Shown: in pieces, positions 53,424 through 62,041 of the stretch
Layout: each line of letters opens with the position of its first letter
How positions within the stretch are numbered: position 1 is the stretch's first letter
Translations under genes and position numbers: made by a program
Source of the DNA: Enterococcus sp. DIV1094
GTDB taxonomy: Bacteria; Bacillota; Bacilli; Lactobacillales; Enterococcaceae
Assembly (NCBI RefSeq): GCF_017316305.2
Contig: NZ_CP147250.1
Location: 2,293,001 to 2,357,000, forward strand
Direction: 5' to 3'
Length of the DNA: 64,000 nucleotides
Notes under the pieces: generated by a model
What the model was told of the DNA's origin: nothing
What the model saw: the letters and a program-made list of their open reading frames with translations, nothing else
The model's database searches: none

Positions 53424-53831
53424 ATGAAAAAACGAACGAGTAAGCAGATGCTAATAGGTTTAGCAGTAATGATCAGTTTGGTAATGATCGTAATCGGCGG
53501 GAAAGTATACATGGATAAGAGAGAAGAAAGAAAAGCCCAAGAATTATTAATGGCAGAAAAAGAATCGGTCCAAGCTTTGAAAAATACATTTGCAGATATT
53601 GCAGAAGTGAAAATTGAACAAACAGGATATGACAATATGACAGGTTCGTATGGCATGCTCGTCACTATGAGAAACACAAAAGGACAGGCTGTTTATTTTT
53701 CGTATGACTTTTCAAAGAATAGTAGAGAAATTGATACATACGGAATTGAAGATAGAAGTATACAAGTTGAAGGAATTACTAAGAATAAAGTAAAAGTGAT
53801 TTATTCCAATAGTAAGGAGGAGTATGTATGA
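53424..53831 (+). CDS. Membrane-anchored array protein copy 3 (putative immunity protein)
   Basis: This 135-residue protein is nearly identical to copy 2 in the membrane segment at the DNA level and diverged in the C-terminal domain. The stop overlaps the ATG of lipase fragment 2 (ATGA), the same coupling as copy 4 with the intact lipase. Confidence 0.78.
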   Translation: MKKRTSKQMLIGLAVMISLVMIVIGGKVYMDKREERKAQELLMAEKESVQALKNTFADIAEVKIEQTGYDNMTGSYGMLVTMRNTKGQAVYFSYDFSKNSREIDTYGIEDRSIQVEGITKNKVKVIYSNSKEEYV

Positions 53832-54119
53832 TAGTTACTGATAAGAACTATAATAAAATAAGTAATCAATATACCGACTAGATCCTAAAAACAAAAAATA
53901 TGACCCTACTTTAAAAGAAGGAGCAATACGGAAATTTGGCGGAACTAGATTTAAAATACTAAAACTCAAAGAAAACTCGAAAACAGATGGCATGCAAGCT
54001 ATGGCAGTCGCTCCGCTAGATGAAAAAGGGAATGTTGATACTTCCCAAGTAGTGATTTCTTATGCAGGAACAAATAAATCAGATTGTAAGGATCTAGAAA
54101 CAGACTTATGAACGATTAG
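53828..54119 (+). pseudogene. Truncated lipase N-terminus, fragment 2
   Basis: It is homologous to codons 1-97 of the intact lipase, up to ETDL. A one-base deletion near codon 14 and a TGA at the end of the homology break it. Similarity stops before the GHSLG motif. The next array gene starts 63 bases on. Confidence 0.8.
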
Positions 54120-54182
54120 TGAATTTTTTTGATAAAATAGTGGTTCTAGTGTATTGATAATAGTTTAAAAGAGAGATGGATG

Positions 54183-54590
54183 ATGAAAAAACGAATGAAT
54201 AAACAATTGTTAATAGGTATCGCAGTAATGCTCAGTTTGGTAATAATCGGAATCGGAGGGAAAGTATATATGGATAAGAGAGAAGAAAGAAAAGCACAGG
54301 AATTGTTAATGGCAGAAAAAGAATCGGTCCAAGCTTTAAAAAAAATATTTGCGAATATTTTAGAGGTAAAAATTGAGCGTTCAGGGTACTTCAGCATGAC
54401 AGGTTCTTATGACATGTTTGTTACTATGACAAATACCAAACAACAATCAGTGTATTTTTCATACGGTTTTGGAAAACATAGCCGTGAGATTCTTGATTAC
54501 GGAATAGAGGATAGAAGTATACAAACGAAAGGAATTACGAAAAACAAAATAAAAGTGATTTATTCAAATGGTGAGGAGGATTATGTATGA
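54183..54590 (+). CDS. Membrane-anchored array protein copy 4 (putative immunity protein)
   Basis: This 135-residue paralogue (MKKRMNKQLLIGIAVML) has the same layout as copies 2 and 3. ATG 54183 keeps the family length; an ATG at 54180 precedes it. Its stop overlaps the lipase start (ATGA), so the two are coupled, as toxin and immunity genes often are. Confidence 0.8.
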   Translation: MKKRMNKQLLIGIAVMLSLVIIGIGGKVYMDKREERKAQELLMAEKESVQALKKIFANILEVKIERSGYFSMTGSYDMFVTMTNTKQQSVYFSYGFGKHSREILDYGIEDRSIQTKGITKNKIKVIYSNGEEDYV

Positions 54591-55831
54591 CAATTACGGA
54601 TAAAAATTATAATAGTATAAGTAATAGGGTTTATCGAATAGATCCTAACCACCCTGAATATAATGCTGATTTAAAAGAAGGATCATTTCGCAATTTCGGT
54701 GGAGCTGAATTCAAAATACTAAAACTCAAAGAAAACTCGAAAACAGATGGCATGCAAGCTATGGCGTTAGCTCCGCTGGATGAAAAAGGTAACGTTGATA
54801 CTTCCCAAGTAGTGATTTCTTATGCAGGAACAAATAAGTCAGATTTTAAGGATATAGAAACAGACTTACGAACGATTATTGGTCTTTTCGATGGCTCAGA
54901 TAATCGAGTGGTTTCTTTAGTAACCAGACAAGCACGTTTTTTGGGTCAATTGACGTCTGCTACTGAGTTTGCGAAAGAGGTAAAGAATGAGTATAAAGAT
55001 GCTGAAATTTCTACAACAGGTCATTCATTAGGACAGTATCTAGCCTTGTATGTCGCAGCTGAAAACCAATGGAAAAATGTTGGGTTCAATGGGCCAGATC
55101 CTTACGAACTATTATCTCCAGAAGCAAAAAAATGGGTAAAGGAAAATCCAGGGATGTTGACGAATTATCGGAACCGGGGTGATTTCATTGGTAATCTAAT
55201 GGGAGATGGGACAGAGGCAGAAATAAAAGTAAGCATGGAAATGGGGTTAATAAATCCGTTTGATTATCATGGTTTAGATGTTTGGAGATTTGATAAACAA
55301 GGAAATCTGATCATTCCAGAGAACGACTATAATACGAAAGCAAGTATACAACAGGAAAAAAATAAAGCAATGAATGATTTCTCAAGTCATTTGGGTACGT
55401 TGAAAAAATGGCGTGAAAAGTTTACTGCGAGTGGAGGAAGTTTATCAGCGAATGAGCGAATTTATTTGAATCATAGTCAAACAAAGGCCGTTGTAGAGAC
55501 GATGGGACGAAAGATTAAAAATGCAATGGAGGAAGTTATACGAATCAATCAGAGCAGTATTGAGCGAATCGAAATGAATTGGGCAGAAGAAGTACGGAGA
55601 GCGGAACATGCTGCACCTTCTTTGGATGCTTGGGAAGTTAAAGAAACATTGGCATCTGTAGGAGTGACATGGGAAACACACGTAATGACGCCAAAGGAAA
55701 AATGTCAACAACGAATCCAAAAAGCAAGACGAAAAGGTGAACGTTATGATGAATTGGCAAAAGAGATCAAAAATAAAATCAATGATTTAGTCGCACGAGA
55801 CCAAGAATTAGCCAATCAACTAAAGGGGTGA
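54587..55831 (+). CDS. Class 3-type lipase with helical C-terminus, candidate type VII secretion effector
   Basis: This 414-residue protein has an N-terminal alpha/beta hydrolase (about 1-240) with YAGTNKSD, the nucleophile elbow TTGHSLGQ (S147), and likely acid and base D199 (YRNRGDFIG) and H228 (FDYHGLDVW). The C-terminal 170 residues are charged, helical and coiled-coil-like, with no signal peptide. This order, lipase first and LXG-like helical domain last, is that of S. aureus TslA. Small helical proteins follow and membrane-anchored partners precede it. Activity and secretion are inferred. No T7SS core genes are in the window. Confidence 0.72.
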   Translation: MTITDKNYNSISNRVYRIDPNHPEYNADLKEGSFRNFGGAEFKILKLKENSKTDGMQAMALAPLDEKGNVDTSQVVISYAGTNKSDFKDIETDLRTIIGLFDGSDNRVVSLVTRQARFLGQLTSATEFAKEVKNEYKDAEISTTGHSLGQYLALYVAAENQWKNVGFNGPDPYELLSPEAKKWVKENPGMLTNYRNRGDFIGNLMGDGTEAEIKVSMEMGLINPFDYHGLDVWRFDKQGNLIIPENDYNTKASIQQEKNKAMNDFSSHLGTLKKWREKFTASGGSLSANERIYLNHSQTKAVVETMGRKIKNAMEEVIRINQSSIERIEMNWAEEVRRAEHAAPSLDAWEVKETLASVGVTWETHVMTPKEKCQQRIQKARRKGERYDELAKEIKNKINDLVARDQELANQLKG

Positions 55832-55840
55832 GAAAAGAAA

Positions 55841-56146
55841 ATGACGATTGAAGAGTTGCAAGCGGATTATCAGAGAAAACGAATCAAACTAGAAGAAGAG
55901 GAAGACTTGTTGCGTTATTTCAACCGAAAAGGAGAAGAAGTGGTTGAACAATCTGAGCAACTGTTAAGGCGAAGTCTGAATGGTTTAGCCCTTGATAACG
56001 AACCGTTGATGAGAGCAAGGAAACAATATCAGATTGCAGAAGAGCGGTATAAGTCAGCATTAAATTCAGAACGACGTCTGTTACATCAACGATTTGATGA
56101 TTTAGAACGAGAGTACCAAGCAGCTTATCGAAAATTAAGCCAGTGA
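55841..56146 (+). CDS. Small helical protein, candidate secretion partner
   Basis: This 101-residue, highly charged all-helical protein (MTIEELQADYQRKRIKLEEE, later RFDDLEREYQAAYRKL) starts 9 bases after the lipase, with GGGGTGAG upstream. Size and context resemble the small partners (TlaA/Lap type) of T7SS LXG effectors, but no WXG motif is present. Confidence 0.6.
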   Translation: MTIEELQADYQRKRIKLEEEEDLLRYFNRKGEEVVEQSEQLLRRSLNGLALDNEPLMRARKQYQIAEERYKSALNSERRLLHQRFDDLEREYQAAYRKLSQ

Positions 56147-56527
56147 TAAGAAAGTAATAACTACATAAAACCATCTCAACATGTCGTTGAATTGGAACAA
56201 TAGCACGTATCTTCTGATTGAGGAGAAATTATACTAAAAGTCAAACCTGCTTTCCTCGATAAAAGTGGATGAGAAAAAGTGAACTAGTGACATTCGAATT
56301 TGGCCTGTTTTACGATTTTTTCATATGAAGCAGCCTACAAAAAGTATCACTCAAGGGAGCAAACTAAGAAAGATTGAGGAACGTTTTCGTCGGTTATAGC
56401 GTAAGGTCTCTCAAAAATAAGAGACAAGGAGGGGAACTAGTTTGTCAAAATATATAACCTCTATAAATTAGATGTAAGATAACTTTATCTTGAAAAACTA
56501 CTTATAGATTTTTGGCAACGGGAAGTC
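56147..56527. other. Region with decayed sequence between small helical genes
   Basis: No intact gene. A perfect RBS AAGGAGGGG at 56427 precedes a TTG frame (MSKYITSIN) that stops after 9 codons at 56471, which looks like the start of a lost gene. Confidence 0.4.
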
Positions 56528-56791
56528 ATGGTTGATTTGGAAGATTTGTTAAATGAGTTAAGAAAAACTTTAGAGAAATGGAATGTTCAAACCGTGGGAA
56601 TTGCCATGCAGGAAAAATTGACGGCAGAAAAGAAAGAAACGGATAAAACTCATAAGAAAGCGGTAGAAGAAGCAGAAAAAGCGTTCTCGAGCAGTCGTGG
56701 TCAGTTGGAGGATTCTGTCAAAGGAGGGTTCGCAAAAAGAGTAATAGAAGTATTCGATGAGCAAGAAAAGGAATTAAAAGTATTCGAATGA
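56528..56791 (+). CDS. Small helical hypothetical protein
   Basis: This 87-residue, Lys/Glu-rich helical protein (MVDLEDLLNELRKTLEKWNV) has GGGAAG near the ATG. I recognise no family. It could be a second small partner of the lipase or the remainder of a larger gene, and a terminator follows about 140 bases downstream. Confidence 0.5.
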   Translation: MVDLEDLLNELRKTLEKWNVQTVGIAMQEKLTAEKKETDKTHKKAVEEAEKAFSSSRGQLEDSVKGGFAKRVIEVFDEQEKELKVFE

Positions 56792-56933
56792 GCCAATCTG
56801 TTTTATCCTGAGGATGGAGAAACATTGGCGGGGAGTCTTGGTTAATCGATGTTTCTTATTAGGATTGATTTACTTGAACTAAAAGAAGATATAGCGACAT
56901 TTTGATCAATAAATAGATTTTAAAAGCGAAAAA

Positions 56934-56974
56934 CAGAACTTGAGAAAACGATTTGTTTTCCCAAGTTCTTTTTT
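56934..56974. terminator. Terminator closing the lipase region
   Basis: AGAACTTG and GAAAAC pair with GTTTTC and CAAGTTCT, followed by T residues. Confidence 0.8.
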
Positions 56975-57026
56975 CGATTCTGGGTAACGTAGTTGATTTC
57001 AAAACTTTGAAATAAAACGCAAAGGG

Positions 57027-57647
57027 TTAGTCTAAAGTATCTAGCCATTGCTTGGCGTGTGTCAACTCATCCATGGTCAATTGATGCCCTTGATCTGTGG
57101 TTTGTGTTGTTACTTTAGCGCCTCGTGAATCAAATTCGTTAACTAATTGACTAAATGAAGTGTTCGAAACGATCGGATCTCCATTGCCGTAAGATAACCA
57201 GACAGAAGTATCAGGTAGTTCTGTTTTCTCAGGATACTTGTCTAAAGACATCGGATGGAAGAAAAGTCCTTTGTTTAATTCTGTTTGTTGAGCCAACATG
57301 ATGTGAGCGGCAATATTTGCGCCATTTGAAAATCCGACAACGATCCAATCTGTTAATGGAATCTCATGGGAGTGACTGATTGTTTTGATTTCATTTAACA
57401 GATTTGAGGATTCTTCAGCTAAACTGTCATAATCGAATTGATTCAATCCGTTTCTTTTAAAAAAACGATTCATCCCTTGCTCGTTGATATTCCCTCTAAA
57501 GGATAAAAGTGTACTTTCAGGTGCAAGAAACTCTGCAATTTCTAAAAGCGAGTGTTCATCTCCACCAGTCCCATGAAGTAAGATCAATTTTTTTTGTGTT
57601 GTTTTTCCTTGTCTGTAAAGATACTTCAAATGTTTCACTCCTGTCAT
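57027..57647 (-). CDS. Alpha/beta hydrolase (carboxylesterase, MhqD-like)
   Basis: This 206-residue hydrolase has LILLHGTGGDE near the N-terminus, the nucleophile elbow VGFSNGAN (about 120) and a C-terminal DQGHQLT histidine. Its start overlaps the stop of the dioxygenase by 4 bases. The pair resembles mhqO-mhqD of B. subtilis, which protect against quinones. Confidence 0.85.
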   Translation of the reverse strand: MTGVKHLKYLYRQGKTTQKKLILLHGTGGDEHSLLEIAEFLAPESTLLSFRGNINEQGMNRFFKRNGLNQFDYDSLAEESSNLLNEIKTISHSHEIPLTDWIVVGFSNGANIAAHIMLAQQTELNKGLFFHPMSLDKYPEKTELPDTSVWLSYGNGDPIVSNTSFSQLVNEFDSRGAKVTTQTTDQGHQLTMDELTHAKQWLDTLD

Positions 57648-58624
57648 TGATCTACCCGTTTTTGGTTGGCGTCTCGAGTGTCAAATGGACGAACATAAGC
57701 TTCGATTTCTTTTCTTTTTCCTTCTAGTAATGGGGGCAAAGCAAGGATCTCTCCAGCTGTTTCAGCAGGCTCATCGCCAAAGAATCCAGGACCATCTGTG
57801 GCTAGTTCGAATAAGACGTGAGTAGAAGCTAAGAAATATTCAGATTCAAAGTAAAAACGATCAACAAATCCAGAACTAGGTAAAGAGGTTTGGTTGATTT
57901 TATTGATCCAAAACTGTAGTGCTTCATGATCAGCTACACGTAAAGCGAGATGATGGACATTCCCATAACCTTCGATTGCTTTTGGTAGATCGGTACGATG
58001 TTCGACGATGATACTAGCACCGTTTCCGCCAGCACCCACTTCAAATAAATAAAAGTCATCTGCACGATCGATTTCTTTAAAACCGAGTAAAGCAAGTAAT
58101 ACCGTTCGAATGGGCTCAAGATCACTTACACGAACGATGACTGGACCGAGTCCAGTGATTGCCATGTCTATCGGGATACTACTGTTTTTCCAAGGAACTC
58201 CCGCAGGAACGCCAGTATTTTTTTCATCTGAGATCAATTGATACGCTTGTTCGTCGAAATCTTCAAATTCAAGATATTTCTTGCCAAAACGTTCTTTGAT
58301 CGCAGAATGAGTGATTTGGAATTTTTCAAATCGGTCCAACCAATAGTCTAACGCTGTATCGGAAGGTACACGAAACGACGTACGAGCGATCGTATCCGTT
58401 CCTTTCGTTCCTTTTGGCTGGTTTGGGAAATCAAAAAAGGTCATATCTGTCCCAGCAGAGCCATGTTCGTCAGTGAAATACAAGTGGTAAGTCTCAATAT
58501 CATCTTGATTGACTGTCTTTTTGATCAAGCGCATTCCTAGAATGTCTGTAAAGAAACGGTAGATCTTTGGTGCACTAGATGTCATTGCTGTGACATGGTG
58601 GACGCCTCGAATTGTTGTATCCAT
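57644..58624 (-). CDS. Ring-cleaving dioxygenase (MhqO-like, two VOC domains)
   Basis: This 326-residue protein has two VOC modules (GVHHVTAMTSSAPKIYRFFT at the start, NVHHLALRVADHEALQFW in the middle). His and Glu residues in the expected metal positions suggest extradiol-type cleavage of catechols or quinols. First gene of the operon, with AAAAGAGGATG before the ATG and a palindromic operator upstream. Confidence 0.87.
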   Translation of the reverse strand: MDTTIRGVHHVTAMTSSAPKIYRFFTDILGMRLIKKTVNQDDIETYHLYFTDEHGSAGTDMTFFDFPNQPKGTKGTDTIARTSFRVPSDTALDYWLDRFEKFQITHSAIKERFGKKYLEFEDFDEQAYQLISDEKNTGVPAGVPWKNSSIPIDMAITGLGPVIVRVSDLEPIRTVLLALLGFKEIDRADDFYLFEVGAGGNGASIIVEHRTDLPKAIEGYGNVHHLALRVADHEALQFWINKINQTSLPSSGFVDRFYFESEYFLASTHVLFELATDGPGFFGDEPAETAGEILALPPLLEGKRKEIEAYVRPFDTRDANQKRVDQ

Positions 58625-58645
58625 AATTCATCCTCTTTTCTTTAA

Positions 58646-58662
58646 ACTTACAAAAAGTAAGT
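58646..58662. promoter_or_regulatory. Palindromic operator of the dioxygenase operon
   Basis: ACTTAC-AAAAA-GTAAGT, perfect 6-base arms, just downstream of the promoter. This kind of site suits MarR or HxlR family quinone sensors; none is encoded nearby. Confidence 0.6.
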
Positions 58663-58678
58663 AAATGTTGTTAAGGTC

Positions 58679-58707
58679 AGTATAGGATGTTACGAGAGAT
58701 ATTGCAA
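58679..58707 (-). promoter_or_regulatory. Promoter of the dioxygenase operon
   Basis: On the minus strand, TTGCAA, 17 bases, TATACT. Confidence 0.7.
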
Positions 58708-58788
58708 TAAATATGTCCTGCTACTTGAAAGAGAGGGGGTTTGTTTGTTTGATTTTAAAATGAGAAGACGAATAAGCTGGCTTAATAA

Positions 58789-58890
58789 AAAAAGCAACGG
58801 TCACGATAGTTGATGAAGTACGCCCCCTAAGTTAGACCACAAGATCTAACTTAGGGGGCGCACTTCATGAATGTGGCCGTTGCTTTTTTG
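58789..58890. repeat. 102-base near-perfect palindrome, probable bidirectional terminator
   Basis: Nested stems: AAAAAAGCAACGG with CCGTTGCTTTTTT, ATGAAGT with ACTTCAT, and 16 perfect pairs CGCCCCCTAAGTTAGA with TCTAACTTAGGGGGCG around an 8-base loop. It lies downstream of the GntR gene. Confidence 0.8.
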
Positions 58891-58917
58891 AAGTGAATAC
58901 TGGATTCCTCACTTCAG

Positions 58918-59640
58918 CTACTGATTTGCTCGTACATCTAACAGTGAATAATTGCGGACGTCGAAGCGATTGCGACTTGAGGAATACTCGATCGGTTGAC
59001 CGTCTTTTAGGTAGACGACTTGTTGGACCTCAAGTACTGGGTCTGTTTCGGCGCAATTTAAATACTGTTGATCAAATGCGGAACTTTTGTCTGCTGAGAT
59101 TGCACGATAAGCACCAGCAAAATGGACATTGAGTTCTTTGTGCAAATAATCATAGATGGATGACAAAAGATGTTCTTTCTTTAATCCTGGAACAAGTTGG
59201 ACTGGCATAAAAGTGTGTTCTAAAATATACGGTTCATCGTCTAAGATACGCAAGCGATGAATGTTATAAACTGGCTGTTCTGCATCGATCATCAAACGTT
59301 CTTGGATAAAAGCATTAGGGAACTCGACGTCAAATTGAATGATCTGACTTGTTAGGGAGCGTTGGCGTCGTTTCATTTGTAAACTTAATCCTTCGTATTC
59401 ATTCGCAGGAGAAGTATCTTTGTTTAAATAAGGATGGCTTAAAATCTTAGTTCCTGATCCTCGTTGCGAGTAAACGAGTCCTTCCATGGCTAGAATGTTG
59501 ATGGCTTTTTTGATCGTCATTCGACTAGCATTGAATTCTTCGACTAGATCCACTTGATTTGGTAAAAAACTATTTGGTGGATAAGTTTTTGAACGAATTC
59601 GATCTCTTAAGATATTTGCGATTTCTTCATATTTTGGCAC
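58918..59640 (-). CDS. GntR family regulator with UTRA domain
   Basis: This 240-residue regulator has an N-terminal winged helix (PKYEEIANILRDRIRSKTY, SRMTIKKAINILAMEGLV) and a C-terminal UTRA effector domain (about 85-235) of the HutC/YvoA type. The start is GTG 59640 with GAGGTG upstream; the longer open frame is not needed. It is divergent from the oligopeptide-type ABC operon, which it may control. Confidence 0.9.
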   Translation of the reverse strand: MPKYEEIANILRDRIRSKTYPPNSFLPNQVDLVEEFNASRMTIKKAINILAMEGLVYSQRGSGTKILSHPYLNKDTSPANEYEGLSLQMKRRQRSLTSQIIQFDVEFPNAFIQERLMIDAEQPVYNIHRLRILDDEPYILEHTFMPVQLVPGLKKEHLLSSIYDYLHKELNVHFAGAYRAISADKSSAFDQQYLNCAETDPVLEVQQVVYLKDGQPIEYSSSRNRFDVRNYSLLDVRANQ

Positions 59641-60294
59641 GTTTTTCACCTCACTTTGAGTATAACGAAAGATCATAGCCCCGACAACCAATAAAAGCAT
59701 GAGAAGTGTGGATGACCGTGTACATGAATTGATTTTATAAATTTGTAAAGGGAAGAGCAAAGATCGTTAATCTACGTGATCAAGAAAAACGCTGATTTTT
59801 TTATATAGTAGGTTTTGATCATGGATGGGACAAATGAACCTATAAATGATTAAACGATTATCTAAAAAATGCTAAAGAAAAAAGTAATTGCTACCTCAAT
59901 TTCCCACTTTTAAACAAGCTTTATTAAGAGTTGAATTTCAAAAAAAAACAAATGTAACAATACTCAGAAAAATCGCTATGTATGGATATTTATCGCATAA
60001 AATGTCATTTTAAAGTATTTTTAGTCAAAAGTATAAAGATTCAAAAAAAAGAAAAAATTCTAAAAATTATGTTTACATAAGAAAAAGATTAATATATAAT
60101 GAGCTTTAATATTTTCAAGCAAACAATTTGACAGATTATCATTTAAGATAATCTCTGTTGTTTATTGGGGTATTGGCAAAAAGATAGCGCGTGGATTTTA
60201 GTTAAATTAGAATACGATTAAAAATATTTTGGTATCGTTATCTTTTAAATGAAAAATAGGTTAGAGAAAATAAACTGTGAAATGGAGGATACGT
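59641..60294. other. Divergent intergenic region with long leader
   Basis: About 650 AT-rich bases between the GntR gene and the ABC operon, with no gene seen. The plus promoter at 60072-60100 leaves a leader of nearly 190 bases containing a hairpin (60133-60154, AGATTATC/GATAATCT). No known riboswitch was recognised. Confidence 0.5.
60072..60100 (+). promoter_or_regulatory. Promoter of the oligopeptide-type ABC operon
   Basis: TTTACA, 17 bases, TATAAT. Confidence 0.75.
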
Positions 60295-61851
60295 ATGAAA
60301 AATCGTAAAACAAGAGGATTCTTATTGCTGTTAACAGGTGCATTGTTTTTAGGTGCATGTGGAACTGGTGATGGAGACAGCGCATCAGGCTCAAGTAGTC
60401 CTGATCCCAATGTCTTAGTAGTGGCTACTGGTGCAGATCCGGTGACATTAGATATTCATCAAACAAACGATCAGGCGACAAGTAGAGTGGCAAGACAAAT
60501 CTATGAGACGTTGATCAAGCAAACGAACGATTTAGAGTTGGTACCTGGATTAGCTACAGATTGGGAAGAAGTGGAAGAAAATATTTATGAGTTCATCTTA
60601 CGGGAAGATGTTGTTTTCCATAATGGTGAACCATTAACGGCTTCTGATGTTGCTTATACGTTACACCGCGCAACTGAATCTCCTTCGATCAGTCATATTA
60701 TCGGTTCGGTTGATCCTGAGACGATCGAAGTAATCGACGATCATACGATTCGTATCGGTACCCATGATTCTTTTGGTCCTTTCTTAACTCACCTTGCTCA
60801 TCCAGCTGTCGGTATTTTAAGTGAAGTTGCTGTAGAAGAAGCTGGTGAAGATTATGGGATCAACAGTGTTGTAGGTACTGGACCATTTGAGTTTACTGAA
60901 TGGGTGACGGGGAGCCAACTGACGTTAGAACGCTTTTCTGATCATTGGGACGATGTTGATGGAGTGGAACGAATTGAGTTTCGCACGATCACAGATTCAA
61001 GTGTTCGTTTGATTGAATTGGAATCAGGAACCGTTGATATTGCTTATGATATTTCTCCTTCAGATAATAGTACCGTTGAGGAAAATGATGATTTGACTTT
61101 ATTGAATACTGAAAACTTAGGAACAGAATATCTAGGTTTCAATTTACAAAATGACACGCCCCTTCAAGAGGTTGGCGTTCGTGAAGCAATCGCACATGCA
61201 ATTGATGTTGAATCGATCATTGAGACGGTGCATATGGGGATTGGGACGCCGATGAGTGGTCCGATCAATGAACTAGTTTTTGGATTCAATGGCGATTTAG
61301 AAGCGACACCATATGATATGGACCTTGCGAAAGAACTATTAGCAGATGCAGGCTATCCAGATGGTGGGTTCTCTCTCTCTTTATATGTCGGCGATAACAA
61401 CCAAGAAAGAATTCGAGTTTCTCAAATTGTTTCAGAAGCTTTAGCAGAACTAGGAATTACGGTTGAAGTTCATCAGATGGAATGGGGCGCATTTCTTGAT
61501 GCGACGGCTCTTGGAGAAGCGGATATGTTTTTATTAGGATGGACGACAATCACAACAGATGCCGATTATGGACTGCACCCGTTGTTCCACTCTAGTAATT
61601 TTGGTGAATCAGGAAATCGCTCTTTCTACCATAATGAAGAGGTAGATGAATTATTAGAAGCTGCACGTTACACATCTGAACAAGGCGAACGTGAAGTGTA
61701 TTATCATACAGTACAAGAGATCATCAATTCAGATGTTCCTTGGGTATATTTACAAACAAGGGAAAACGTGTCTGGTGTTCGTAATTGGGTCCAAGGATTT
61801 GAACACCATCCAACAGGAAGTTACTTCCTAAATGTTGTGTCAAAAAATTAA
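60295..61851 (+). CDS. ABC transporter family 5 substrate-binding lipoprotein
   Basis: This 518-residue protein has a lipoprotein signal ending LGACG and the SBP family 5 fold (DPVTLDIHQTNDQATSRVARQIY, YEFILREDVVFHNGEPLTASDV). It binds peptides, glutathione or a related ligand; the ligand is not readable. It has GGAGG before ATG 60295. First gene of a Dpp/Opp/Gsi-type operon. Confidence 0.92.
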   Translation: MKNRKTRGFLLLLTGALFLGACGTGDGDSASGSSSPDPNVLVVATGADPVTLDIHQTNDQATSRVARQIYETLIKQTNDLELVPGLATDWEEVEENIYEFILREDVVFHNGEPLTASDVAYTLHRATESPSISHIIGSVDPETIEVIDDHTIRIGTHDSFGPFLTHLAHPAVGILSEVAVEEAGEDYGINSVVGTGPFEFTEWVTGSQLTLERFSDHWDDVDGVERIEFRTITDSSVRLIELESGTVDIAYDISPSDNSTVEENDDLTLLNTENLGTEYLGFNLQNDTPLQEVGVREAIAHAIDVESIIETVHMGIGTPMSGPINELVFGFNGDLEATPYDMDLAKELLADAGYPDGGFSLSLYVGDNNQERIRVSQIVSEALAELGITVEVHQMEWGAFLDATALGEADMFLLGWTTITTDADYGLHPLFHSSNFGESGNRSFYHNEEVDELLEAARYTSEQGEREVYYHTVQEIINSDVPWVYLQTRENVSGVRNWVQGFEHHPTGSYFLNVVSKN

Positions 61852-61915
61852 AGGTATGTTTAGAGGAGGAGCGGTGGCATTAGTCATCTTTTACCTCTGA
61901 AATCGAATAAACAGT

Positions 61916-62018
61916 GTTACAGAAGTAGTGCATGCAGAAATAAGTGCGAAAACCCAAAATCGGCAGAATCATTTTCGGGTTTTTGCGCTTATTTTCTAAA
62001 GATAAACCCTTCTGTAAC
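61916..62018 (+). repeat. Long hairpin between binding protein and permease genes, repeat copy B
   Basis: GTTACAGAAG pairs with CTTCTGTAAC (62009-62018), enclosing AGAAATAAGTGCGAAAACCC paired with GGGTTTTTGCGCTTATTTTCT. The left side matches repeat copy A at 41956. The next RBS lies just outside, so it can act as an mRNA stabiliser or partial terminator. Confidence 0.65.
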
Positions 62019-62041
62019 TACCTCTTTAAGGAGATGATAAG

